The translations under genes were made by a program, and so were the position numbers. Below the pieces are notes generated by a model, which saw nothing but the letters and a program-made list of their open reading frames with translations, ran no database searches and was not told the origin of the DNA. Positions 32,568 to 40,363 of a stretch of 64,000 nt of DNA are shown here, piece by piece. The stretch is from Pelomonas baiyunensis (GTDB lineage Bacteria; Pseudomonadota; Gammaproteobacteria; Burkholderiales; Burkholderiaceae_C): NCBI RefSeq assembly GCF_043555935.1, contig NZ_JBIGIB010000004.1, positions 62,001 through 126,000 on the forward strand, in the 5' to 3' direction. Position 1 is the first letter of the stretch, and every line of letters starts with the position of its first letter.

Positions 32568-33857
32568 CTACCGGTCCTGCGGCAGGTGATCCGTGCGGGC
32601 GAGGTCCAGCAGTTGCTCGACTTCGTCCTTGTGGTTCACCAGGTTGCGCTGGTGCCAGCGGCGGATCCACCACATCGTGCCGGCCACCACCACGCCAAAG
32701 ATGGTGATGGCCCCGAACGCCGACAGGCCAAACCGGGTCATGGCCGTGTAGAACGCGCCCAGCCCCAGGATGCACGCCTGCTCGTTGAAGTTCTGCACCG
32801 CGATGCTGCGCCCGGCCCCCATCAGGTTGTGGCCGCGGTGCTGCAGCAGCGCATTCATCGGCACCACCAGGTAGCCCCCGATGCCGCCCAACAAAATCAG
32901 GAAGGGCGCCGCCACCCACACGTTGTGGATGAAGTTCATGAAGATGACCAGCAGGCCCATGGCGATGCCCAGCGGGATGACGCCCGTGGCCCGATCCAGC
33001 CGGCCGTACAGCGAGGCCAACACGGCCCCCACCGCGGTGCCGATGGCCACCACGCCAACCAACGACGACGCCTGCGTCGTGCCGTAGCCCAACGCCGCCG
33101 CAGCCCAGGCCAACACGATGTAGCGCAGGTTGCCGCTCACGCCCCAGAACAAGGTGGTGGTGGCCAGGGAGATCTGGCCCAGCTTGTCTTGCCACAGCTT
33201 GCTGTTGCAGGCTGAGAAGTCACGCACCAACCCCAGCAGCCCGTGCGCCAGCGGCTGCAGCGGGGCGGAAGTGCGCGGAATGCGCAGGTTGAACAGTGCC
33301 GCCAGCACGTAGAGGCCCACCAGGCTGGCAATCGCCGCTTCCGGTGCGGTGTCGATGCCGGTGTCGATCATGGGCAGGTCGAACGCCAGCAGCAGGTGCG
33401 ACACCCGGTCGCCGATCAGTTGCCCACCCAGCAGCACGCCCAGGATGATGGACGCGATCGTCAGCCCCTCGATCCAGCCGTTGGCCTTCACGAGTTGGGA
33501 CGGCGGCAGCAGCTCGGTCAGGATGCCGTATTTGGCCGGCGAGTAGGCCGCCGCCCCCAGGCCGACGATGGCGTAAGCCACCAGCGGGTGGGCGCCGAAC
33601 AGCATCATCAAACAGCCGATGACCTTGATGGTGTTCGAGAAGAACATCACCCGGCCCTTGGGCACCGCGTCGGCAAAAGCCCCGACAAAAGGCGCCAACA
33701 CAACGTAAAAGAGGGCAAACATCGGCACCAAGGCGGCCCGTTGCCATTCCGGCGACCCCGAGGAGCGCAGCAGCTCGACGGCTGCGACGAAGAGGGCGTT
33801 ATCAGCCAGCGAGCTGAAGAACTGCGCCGACATGATGGTGTAGAAGCCGCGTTTCAT
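32568..33857 (-). CDS. lplT: Lysophospholipid transporter LplT-type MFS protein
   Basis: 429-residue major-facilitator permease with about 12 membrane helices. LplT flips lysophospholipids across the inner membrane for re-acylation. Features include the N-terminal FYTIMSAQFFSSLADNALFVAA, which is characteristic of LplT, the A-motif-like GAFADAVPKGRVMF between helices 2 and 3, and AYSPAKYGILTELLPPSQLVKANG after helix 4. The usual acyltransferase partner (Aas or plsC) is not adjacent; instead it diverges from alr, an arrangement seen in other Burkholderiales. ATG 33857. Family confident, substrate inferred from homology. Confidence 0.88.
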   Translation of the reverse strand: MKRGFYTIMSAQFFSSLADNALFVAAVELLRSSGSPEWQRAALVPMFALFYVVLAPFVGAFADAVPKGRVMFFSNTIKVIGCLMMLFGAHPLVAYAIVGLGAAAYSPAKYGILTELLPPSQLVKANGWIEGLTIASIILGVLLGGQLIGDRVSHLLLAFDLPMIDTGIDTAPEAAIASLVGLYVLAALFNLRIPRTSAPLQPLAHGLLGLVRDFSACNSKLWQDKLGQISLATTTLFWGVSGNLRYIVLAWAAAALGYGTTQASSLVGVVAIGTAVGAVLASLYGRLDRATGVIPLGIAMGLLVIFMNFIHNVWVAAPFLILLGGIGGYLVVPMNALLQHRGHNLMGAGRSIAVQNFNEQACILGLGAFYTAMTRFGLSAFGAITIFGVVVAGTMWWIRRWHQRNLVNHKDEVEQLLDLARTDHLPQDR

Positions 33858-33970
33858 CGGGCGAGGCGCAATCCTGAACTGTCTCTTGCTTATGGGGCCG
33901 GTGCGGCGCGAGGTTATAGCACGCGCACCCTTCAGCAGGCCGACCGCCCCGGGGCGCGCAAAATGGCGGC

Positions 33971-35083
33971 ATGCCCCGCCCGATCGAAGCCCTCGTCCAC
34001 ACCGACGCCCTTGCCCACAACCTCGGCCGTGCCCGTGCGCAGGCCCCCAACGCCCGGGTCTGGGCGGTGGTGAAGGCCAACGCCTACGGCCACGGCATCG
34101 AGCGGGCGTTCGAGGGTCTGCGCGCCGCCGACGGTTTCGCGCTGCTGGACCTGGACGAAGCCCAGCGCCTGCGCGCGCTGGACTGGCGCGGCCCCATCCT
34201 GCTGCTGGAAGGCGTGTTCGAGCCCCGCGACCTGGAGTTGTGCTCGCGCCTGAAGCTGTGGCACGCCGTGCACTGCGAGGAGCAGATCGACTGGCTGGCC
34301 ATGCACAAGACGCATGAGCCGCACCGGGTGTTCCTCAAGCTCAACTCGGGCATGAACCGGCTGGGCTTCACGCCCGCGGCCTTCCGCGCCGCCTACGCCC
34401 GGCTGGACGCCCTGCCCCAGGTCGACGAAATCGGGCTGATGACCCACTTCTCGGACGCCGATGCGCTGCGGCAGGGGCAAGACGGCATCGCCCACCAGGT
34501 GGCCGCCTACGACGCCGCCACCGATGGCCTGGCTGGCGAGCGCACCATTGCCAACAGCGCCGCCACGCTGCGCCACGCCGCCCGCACCGCGCACGACTGG
34601 GTGCGCGCCGGCATCATGACCTACGGCGGCGTGCCCGATTTCCCCGAGCACGACGCCGCGCACTGGGACCTGCGCCCCGCCATGACGCTGCGCTCCAAGA
34701 TCATTGGCGTGCAGCACCTGCAGCCGGGCGACACCGTGGGCTACGGCAGCGCGTTCACGGCGGAGCAGCCCATGCGCATCGGCGTGGTGGCCTGCGGCTA
34801 TGCCGACGGCTACCCCCGCCACGCGCCCACCGGCACGCCGGTGCTGGTGGACGGGCACCGCACCCGCACCATCGGCCGCGTGTCCATGGACATGCTGGCC
34901 GTGGACCTGAGCGCCCTGCCCGACAGCGGCTGGGGCAGCGAGGTGACGCTGTGGGGCGAGGGGCCCGCGGTGAACAGCCAGCCGTCGCGCCTGCCCATCG
35001 ACGAGGTGGCCCGTGCGGCCGGCACCATCGGCTATGAGCTGATGTGCGCCGTGGCGCCCCGCGTGCCCATCCGGAATGCCTGA
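33971..35083 (+). CDS. alr: Alanine racemase
   Basis: 370-residue PLP enzyme interconverting L- and D-alanine, supplying D-Ala for murein. PLP-binding Lys35 is in WAVVKANAYGHG. The second catalytic base Tyr lies in VGYGSAFTA, and the C-terminal beta domain is recognisable (RTIGRVSMDMLAVDL, near 300). FLKLNSGMNRLGF is also diagnostic. No leader, so cytoplasmic. Its stop overlaps the arfB start by 8 bp. The enzyme may serve both wall synthesis and, with dadA at 25 kb, alanine catabolism. Confidence 0.97.
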   Translation: MPRPIEALVHTDALAHNLGRARAQAPNARVWAVVKANAYGHGIERAFEGLRAADGFALLDLDEAQRLRALDWRGPILLLEGVFEPRDLELCSRLKLWHAVHCEEQIDWLAMHKTHEPHRVFLKLNSGMNRLGFTPAAFRAAYARLDALPQVDEIGLMTHFSDADALRQGQDGIAHQVAAYDAATDGLAGERTIANSAATLRHAARTAHDWVRAGIMTYGGVPDFPEHDAAHWDLRPAMTLRSKIIGVQHLQPGDTVGYGSAFTAEQPMRIGVVACGYADGYPRHAPTGTPVLVDGHRTRTIGRVSMDMLAVDLSALPDSGWGSEVTLWGEGPAVNSQPSRLPIDEVARAAGTIGYELMCAVAPRVPIRNA

Positions 35084-35486
35084 CCTCCGCTGGACGCCCC
35101 GGCCGGACGAACTTCAGTTCGACGCCATCCGCGCCAGCGGCCCGGGCGGGCAGAACGTCAACAAAGTTTCAAACGCCGTTCACCTGCGGTTCGACATCCG
35201 CGCGTCCAGCCTGCCCGAGGCCGTGAAGATGCGGCTGCTGGGCTGGGCCGACCAGCGCATCACGGCGGACGGCGTGGTCGTCATCAAGGCACAAGACTCC
35301 CGCAGCCTGGAGCGCAACCGGGCCGATGCCGTCGCGCGGCTGATCGAGCTGGTGCAGGCCGCCGCCCACGTGCCCAAGGCGCGCCGGGCCACCAAGCCCA
35401 CCTACGGCTCGCAGCAGCGGCGGCTGGAGGGCAAGTCCAAGCGCAGCGACGTGAAGGCCGGGCGGCGCAGCAAGCCCGACTTCTAG
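35076..35486 (+). CDS. arfB: Alternative ribosome-rescue factor ArfB (peptidyl-tRNA hydrolase domain)
   Basis: 136 residues. Releases stalled ribosomes by hydrolysing peptidyl-tRNA. The catalytic GGQ is in ASGPGGQNVNKVSNAVHLRFD (residues ~24-29), and the C-terminal tail is basic (RRLEGKSKRSDVKAGRRSK), which enters the empty mRNA channel. Length and layout match ArfB, not a full-size release factor. It starts inside the last codons of alr (8-bp overlap) and its stop overlaps the convergent tetA-like stop by 4 bp. Co-transcription with alr is likely. Confidence 0.95.
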   Translation: MPDLRWTPRPDELQFDAIRASGPGGQNVNKVSNAVHLRFDIRASSLPEAVKMRLLGWADQRITADGVVVIKAQDSRSLERNRADAVARLIELVQAAAHVPKARRATKPTYGSQQRRLEGKSKRSDVKAGRRSKPDF

Positions 35487-36670
35487 GCGAGGCCTTCACC
35501 ACCCCGCGCCCGCCGGCTGAACAGCAGCGGCACCGCCAAGCCGTAGACCAGCGCGGCCACGATCCAGGTACAGCCTGGCCAGTTCCCCTGCGTGGCAGCA
35601 AAGCCGGAGGTCACCACCAGCGGGCCAGCAATGCCGATCAGGCTGGTGAGGCTGGCCAGCGTGCCCTGCAGTTCGCCCTGGTGCTGCTCGTCCACCTGGC
35701 GCGACTGCATCGCCTGCAGCGCGGGCATGGCCAGCCCGCCGATGGCAAACAGCGGCAACAGCGCGAACGGCACCCAGCCGGCGGTGGCCAGCCCCATGCC
35801 GACGAAGCCCGCCGCATCGGCCGCGATGCCGGCCAGCAGCGCGCGCCGCTCGCCCAGTTGCTCCACCATCGGCCCGGTGACAAACGCCTGCGAGATGGCA
35901 TGCAGCCCGCCGTAGCAGGCCAGCGACAACCCCGCCACCCAGGCGCTCCAGCCGTAGCGGTCTTGCCCGTACAAGATCCACAGCGAGCCCGGCACCTGCG
36001 ACACCAGCGCCACCACGGCGAACACGCCCACCAGCGGCAGCAGCGCGGGCTTGCCCTGCAGCCGGTGCAGCGACGAGAACGCGTTGAGCTTGGCCACCTC
36101 CAGCCGCGCCGTGCGGTGCTGGTTCGACTCCGGCAGCGCGAACCACGCCAGCGCGAGGTTCAGCGCGTTCATCGCCGCCGCCGCCAGGAAGGGCGCGCGC
36201 AGCGACCACTCGCCGAACGCGCCGCCGATCAGCGGCCCGACCACGAAGCCCAGGCCCATGGCCGCACCCATCTGGCCGAAGCGCTTGGCGCGGTCGGCCT
36301 CGGGCGTGATGTCGGTCAGGTAGGCCGTGCCCACCGCCATGCTGGCGCCGGTGATGCCTGACAGCACCCGGCCCACGTACAGCCACGCCATGCTGGGCGC
36401 GAAGGCCATCAGCACGTAATCCGCCGCGGCGCCCGCCAGCGACACCAGCAGCACCGGCCGGCGGCCGAAGCGGTCGCTCAGCGCGCCCAGCACCGGCGCG
36501 AACAGGAACTGCATGGCCGCGTACACCGCCAGCAGCGCGCCGTAGTGGTGGGTGGTGGCGTCGGCGCCGGCCAGCTCGCGCAGCAGGCCGGGCAGGATGG
36601 GGAAGATCAGGCTCATGCCCACCGCGTCCAGCAGCAGCGTCATGAGGATGACGGTCAAGGCTCGATTCAA
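35483..36670 (-). CDS. tetA: Tetracycline-efflux-type MFS exporter (TetA family)
   Basis: 395 residues, 12 helices. It reads closely like class A/C-type TetA proteins: LDAVGMSLIFPILPGLLREL in helix 1, GALSDRFGRRPVLL (motif A, loop 2-3), ITGASMAVGTAYLTDIT, AISQAFVTGPMVEQLGERRA and PALQAMQSRQVDEQHQGELQ. Family members exchange a tetracycline-Mg complex for a proton. The conserved start requires TTG at 36670; the first in-frame ATG is at codon 10 and would cut into helix 1. It diverges from tetR with two tet operators between them. Whether its substrate is tetracycline is uncertain because the repressor pocket has changed. Confidence 0.9.
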   Translation of the reverse strand: MNRALTVILMTLLLDAVGMSLIFPILPGLLRELAGADATTHHYGALLAVYAAMQFLFAPVLGALSDRFGRRPVLLVSLAGAAADYVLMAFAPSMAWLYVGRVLSGITGASMAVGTAYLTDITPEADRAKRFGQMGAAMGLGFVVGPLIGGAFGEWSLRAPFLAAAAMNALNLALAWFALPESNQHRTARLEVAKLNAFSSLHRLQGKPALLPLVGVFAVVALVSQVPGSLWILYGQDRYGWSAWVAGLSLACYGGLHAISQAFVTGPMVEQLGERRALLAGIAADAAGFVGMGLATAGWVPFALLPLFAIGGLAMPALQAMQSRQVDEQHQGELQGTLASLTSLIGIAGPLVVTSGFAATQGNWPGCTWIVAALVYGLAVPLLFSRRARGGEGLA

Positions 36671-36678
36671 ATCAGTCT

Positions 36679-36695
36679 CTCTATCGTTGATAGAG
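36679..36695. promoter_or_regulatory. tet operator-like palindrome O1
   Basis: CTCTATCGTTGATAGAG: perfect 7-bp arms around GTT. It differs from the classical tetO core (CTCTATCATTGATAGAG) by one central base. It lies 8 bp upstream of the tetA TTG start. Binding by the divergent TetR would block tetA transcription or translation initiation. Confidence 0.92.
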
Positions 36696-36713
36696 GCTAT
36701 TGTGCACGCAGCT

Positions 36714-36730
36714 CTCTATCATTGCTAGAG
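36714..36730. promoter_or_regulatory. tet operator-like palindrome O2
   Basis: CTCTATCATTGCTAGAG: one arm mismatch relative to the classical core. Its centre is 35 bp from that of O1, and its end is only 2 bp before the tetR ATG. This dual-operator layout parallels that of transposon tetR-tetA systems. Confidence 0.9.
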
Positions 36731-36732
36731 CC

Positions 36733-37380
36733 ATGACGACGCCCGACCGCCCTGCCCGCCTGAACCGTGACGAGATCCTGCGCGCCGCGCTGGACCTGCT
36801 CAACGAGATCGGCATCGACGCCCTCACCACCCGCAAGCTGGCCGAGCGGCTGGGTGTGCAGTCGCCCACGCTGTACTGGCACTTCAAGAACAAGGCGGCG
36901 CTGCTGGATGCGATGTCGCAGGCGGTGCTGCTGGAAAGCCGGGCGCGCGAAGCGCCTGCCGCGCACGAGCATTGGCAGGAGTGGCTGATGGCCGACGGCC
37001 GCAGCTTTCGCCGTGCGCTGCTGGCCTACCGCGACGGCGCCCGGCTGCACGCCGGCACGCGGCCGGGCGAGGCCCAGCGGGAATCCATCGAGGCGCGGCT
37101 GCAGTTGCTGTGCGCGGCGGGCTTCGAGCCCGGGCCGGCCACGCTGCTGATGATGTCGGTGGGCCGCTTCGTGGTGGGCTGGGTGCTGGAGGAGCAATCC
37201 GCCCAGGCGCCTGACGCGCCGCCCTCGGCCACGCTCACCGGGCCGGAGGCCTCGCAGTACCCGCTGCTGGCCGCCGGCTGGCGCCAGACGGTCGGCGGCG
37301 ACGCCGACGCCTTGTTCGACGCCGCGCTGCGCCTGCTGGTGAACGGGGCTAGGCCGGGCGCGTTGCCACCCACAGGCTGA
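36733..37380 (+). CDS. tetR: TetR repressor with tetracycline-repressor C-terminal domain
   Basis: 215 residues. The DNA-binding half is nearly that of transposon TetR: ALTTRKLAERLGV and recognition helix QSPTLYWHFKNK (residues 43-54). Aligned without gaps to Tn10-type TetR (offset +6), the metal and loop residues His106, Thr109, Arg110 and Pro111, plus Phe92 and Glu153, are kept. Four drug-contacting positions differ: His64 to Arg70, Asn82 to Asp88, Gln116 to Arg122, and His139 to Arg145. It should bind the two adjacent operators and be released by an unknown, perhaps metal-chelated, ligand. ATG 36733 sits 2 bp after O2. Its 3' end overlaps the convergent EamA gene by 32 bp. Confidence 0.93.
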   Translation: MTTPDRPARLNRDEILRAALDLLNEIGIDALTTRKLAERLGVQSPTLYWHFKNKAALLDAMSQAVLLESRAREAPAAHEHWQEWLMADGRSFRRALLAYRDGARLHAGTRPGEAQRESIEARLQLLCAAGFEPGPATLLMMSVGRFVVGWVLEEQSAQAPDAPPSATLTGPEASQYPLLAAGWRQTVGGDADALFDAALRLLVNGARPGALPPTG

Positions 37381-38233
37381 CCAGGCACAGCCCCATGCCG
37401 CCCACGGCCAGCGGCGTGACCTGCCAGCCCTCGAACACGGCCGAGATCACCAGCGCGATGACCGGAATCACCACCCCGGTCAGCGCCGCATGTGCCGGGC
37501 CGCGGGCCTGGGCCAGCTTGAAATACAGCACGAACGCGATCACCGAGCCCGCCACCGACAGGTACAGCAAGCTCAGCACGTAGGGCAGCCGCAGGTCGAA
37601 GTGCAGCCCCTGGCCGCTGACGACCGACACGCCCAGCAAGAACACCGCGCCGTAGCCCATGCTCCATGCCAGCACGGGCACCAGCGGCAGGCCGCGCTTG
37701 GTGAGGGTCAGCGTCAGCACATTGCCGATGCACGCCACCAGCACCGCGCACAGGCCCAGCCCCAGGCCCAGGGCCGCCGTGGGCCGCGCGCCGGTGGCGG
37801 CGATTTCCGGCCAGAAGATCAGCACCACGCCCAACACGCCGCCGCTGGCCGAGACCAGAAAGCGCCGCGTAACGGGCTGGCCGAAGAACACCCGGCCCGA
37901 CAGCGCGTTGCCGTACACCATCAAGCAAAACAGCACCGCCACCAGGCCCGAGGGGATGTGCCGCTCCGCCTGATACACCGACAAGTAGTTGCCGCTGTAC
38001 TGCACGATGCCGGTGGCCAACATCAGCACATGCGCGCTGCCCGGCAGCCGCAGCGACACCCCCTGCCAGCGCGCCATCGCGGCCAGCAGCACAGCCGCCA
38101 GCCCGAAACGCCAGGCCACGGAATTGAACACCGGCACGCCGGAATCCAGCTGGTACAGGATGACGTGCCAGGTGCTGGCCCAGATCAGCGTGGGGCCCCA
38201 GAACAGCCAGCGGCTGGGTGATGCAGAAGACAT
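37349..38233 (-). CDS. EamA/DMT-superfamily transporter
   Basis: 294 residues with ten predicted membrane helices in two EamA repeats. The first repeat begins FWGPTLIWASTWHVILYQL with VAWRFGLAAVLLAA, and the second ends VAGSVIAFVLYFKLAQARGPAHAAL, where the family's conserved helix 8-9 motif lies. Members export amino acids, nucleotides or drugs, or import sugar nucleotides; direction and substrate cannot be read here. ATG 38233. Its 3' end runs 32 bp into the 3' end of tetR on the other strand. It probably stands alone. Confidence 0.9.
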   Translation of the reverse strand: MSSASPSRWLFWGPTLIWASTWHVILYQLDSGVPVFNSVAWRFGLAAVLLAAMARWQGVSLRLPGSAHVLMLATGIVQYSGNYLSVYQAERHIPSGLVAVLFCLMVYGNALSGRVFFGQPVTRRFLVSASGGVLGVVLIFWPEIAATGARPTAALGLGLGLCAVLVACIGNVLTLTLTKRGLPLVPVLAWSMGYGAVFLLGVSVVSGQGLHFDLRLPYVLSLLYLSVAGSVIAFVLYFKLAQARGPAHAALTGVVIPVIALVISAVFEGWQVTPLAVGGMGLCLVSLWVATRPA

Positions 38234-38435
38234 GGAGAAACCAGAAAACTAAACGCCGTCACCGTGCGACGGAGCGAGGCGAGGTCAGCGATTCATGCGG
38301 GCCAAGCGCCGGGCCGCTCCCAAGCCGGCCGGCGCGGGCGATGTGTGGGGCGGCAGAACCGCCCGCATCGCCGCCCCCTCGGGGGGCCCGACCGGCGCTG
38401 CCGGCGTTCAGCCGACGCTGCGCCGGGCGGGGGCG

Positions 38436-39068
38436 TCAGCTGTGCGGCTTGAAGCTGGCCAGCAGCACCCCGGCCACCACGAACAGCGAGCCGAACACGC
38501 GGTTCATCACGCGGATGTGGTGGGCGCTCTTGAGCGCCGCCAACACGCGAGCCGCCAGCGCGGTGTAGCCGCCCATCACCACCAGGTCGGTGAAGCCCAG
38601 CGTGCCGGCAATCACCAGGTACTGCGGGCCCATGGGGGCCGACAGGTCCAGGAACTGCGGCACCACGGCCAGCAGGAACACTGTGCCCTTGGGGTTGACG
38701 GCATTGATGCCCCAGCCGCGCAGCACCAGCTGCCGGCGCGTGACGGGCGCGCCGCCGTCGTCACTGGCCGCAGCCATGGGCTTGGCCGGCGCACGCCACT
38801 GCTGCACGCCCAGCCAGATCAGGTAGGCCACGCCGGCCCACTTGATGACGGCAAACGCGGTTTCCGACGCGGCAATCAACGCGCCCAGGCCCGCGCTGAC
38901 GAACAGCACCTGCGTGAGGATGCCCAGGATGAGCCCGAAGGTCATGAAGTAGCCGCGCTTGAAGCCGTGGCTCAGGCCTGCGCTCATGGCGGCCACCGCC
39001 CCGGCGCCGGGCGACAGGCTGATCGCCCAGCAGGCGGCGAAGAGGGTCAACCAGGTGGCGAATTCCAT
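38436..39068 (-). CDS. LysE/RhtB-family amino acid exporter
   Basis: 210 residues, six membrane helices. The N-terminal LysE/RhtB hallmark is seen in CWAISLSPGAGAVAAMSAGLSHGFKRG. Also present are the helix-3 region AFAVIKWAGVAYLIWLGVQQW and NAVNPKGTVFLLAVVPQFL, which is highly conserved in RhtB-type efflux proteins. It exports neutral or basic amino acids or homoserine lactone-type compounds; the substrate is not known. ATG 39068 has a GGAG Shine-Dalgarno and is preferred over an upstream GTG at 39089. The 202-bp gap downstream contains only GC-rich inverted repeats. Confidence 0.9.
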   Translation of the reverse strand: MEFATWLTLFAACWAISLSPGAGAVAAMSAGLSHGFKRGYFMTFGLILGILTQVLFVSAGLGALIAASETAFAVIKWAGVAYLIWLGVQQWRAPAKPMAAASDDGGAPVTRRQLVLRGWGINAVNPKGTVFLLAVVPQFLDLSAPMGPQYLVIAGTLGFTDLVVMGGYTALAARVLAALKSAHHIRVMNRVFGSLFVVAGVLLASFKPHS

Positions 39069-39175
39069 GAGGGGCTCCAGGGCAGGCACAGCAAAGCCAG
39101 GCAGTGTGCCCGAGCCCGTCGCGGCGCGCCGGTCGTCATGCCCGGCCGCAGCCCGTGCCGCCTACAGTCGGGCGC

Positions 39176-40348
39176 ATGTGGCGCACCCTGACCCAGCTTC
39201 CCCGCACCGTGTGGCTGATGGGCTTCATCAGCCTGCTCAACGACAGCGCCAGCGAGCTGGTCTACCCGCTGGTGCCGCTGTACCTCAGCAGCGTGTTGAT
39301 GGCCGGGCCGCGGGTGCTGGGGCTGATCGAAGGCGTGGCCGAGGCGCTGGCCAGCCTGCTCAAGCTGTGGGCCGGCGTGCGGGTGGACCGCAGCGGCACG
39401 GCCAAGCCCTGGGTGGTGGGCGGCTACGGCCTGGCGGCATTGGCGCGGCCGCTCGTCACGTTCGTGGCGACCTGGCCGGCCTTGCTGGCGCTGCGCCTGA
39501 CCGACCGCATCGCCAAGGCGGTGCGCGCCGCCCCGCGTGATGCCCTGCTGGCCGCCAGCATCGGCCCGCACCACCGGGGCCTGGCCTTCGGCCTGCACCG
39601 GGCCATGGACAACGCCGGCGCCGTCATCGGCCCGGTGCTGGCCTGGGCGCTGCTGGCGGCGGGGGTGCCGCTGGGCCAGGTGTTCCTGTGGGCCGTGGTG
39701 CCCGGCCTGGCCTGCGTGGGCCTGACGCTGGCGCTGCGCGAAGCCCCGCCGGCCACCGACCCTGCGCCGCCCTTGCGCTGGACGCTGGCCGGCCTGCCCG
39801 CGCCGCTGCGCCGCTACCTGGCCGTGGTGGCGCTGTTCACGCTGGGCAACTCCAGCAACATGTTCCTGCTGCTGCGTGCCAAGGAGCTGGGTGTGGCCGA
39901 AGCGCAGGTGCCGCTGCTGTGGGCGGCGGTATCCGCCGTGGCGGCGACGTTCTCGGTGCCGCTGGGCGGGCTGTCGGACCGCATCGGGCGCGTGCGGCTG
40001 TTGGTGCTCGGTTATCTGGCCTACGCGGGCTTCTACATCGGCATGGGCTGGTTCGCGGCGCCGGGCTGGGGGCTGTATGCGCTGTTCGGCAGCTACGGCC
40101 TCTTCATGGCCGCCACCGAGGGCGTGGAGCGGGCGCTGCTGGCCGACCTGGCCCCGCCCGAGTTGCGTGGCACGGCCTACGGCTGGCTGAACCTCGTGAT
40201 GGGCGCGATGCTGCTGCCCGCGTCGCTACTGTTCGGCAGCTTGTGGCAAGGCGCGTCGGCCCAGATGGCCTTCGGGTTCTCGGCCGGCTGCGCGCTGGCG
40301 GCGGCCCTGCTGCTGGCCACCTGGGCGCGGCCGGTTGCCGCTCAATGA
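39176..40348 (+). CDS. MFS transporter
   Basis: 390 residues, about 12 helices. The N-terminus WLMGFISLLNDSASELVYPLVPLYL is typical of a proteobacterial MFS subgroup often annotated as drug or sugar-phosphate-type efflux. The A-like loop is AGVRVDRSGTAKPW, with the segment RLTDRIAKAVRAAPRDALLA and a second half beginning at LFTLGNSSNMFLLL with GGLSDRIGRVRLLVLG. ATG 39176 is chosen; the longer frame from 39104 reads through upstream intergenic sequence. It diverges from the LysE gene, with 107 bp between starts. Substrate unknown. Confidence 0.88.
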   Translation: MWRTLTQLPRTVWLMGFISLLNDSASELVYPLVPLYLSSVLMAGPRVLGLIEGVAEALASLLKLWAGVRVDRSGTAKPWVVGGYGLAALARPLVTFVATWPALLALRLTDRIAKAVRAAPRDALLAASIGPHHRGLAFGLHRAMDNAGAVIGPVLAWALLAAGVPLGQVFLWAVVPGLACVGLTLALREAPPATDPAPPLRWTLAGLPAPLRRYLAVVALFTLGNSSNMFLLLRAKELGVAEAQVPLLWAAVSAVAATFSVPLGGLSDRIGRVRLLVLGYLAYAGFYIGMGWFAAPGWGLYALFGSYGLFMAATEGVERALLADLAPPELRGTAYGWLNLVMGAMLLPASLLFGSLWQGASAQMAFGFSAGCALAAALLLATWARPVAAQ

Positions 40349-40363
40349 CGGGGCCTGCCGGGC

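Noticed and set aside
38234..38435. GC-rich 202-bp gap considered as a small gene or RNA
   Set aside because: Only imperfect inverted repeats such as CCCCCTCGGGGGG are seen; no start with a ribosome site and no conserved RNA pattern recognised.
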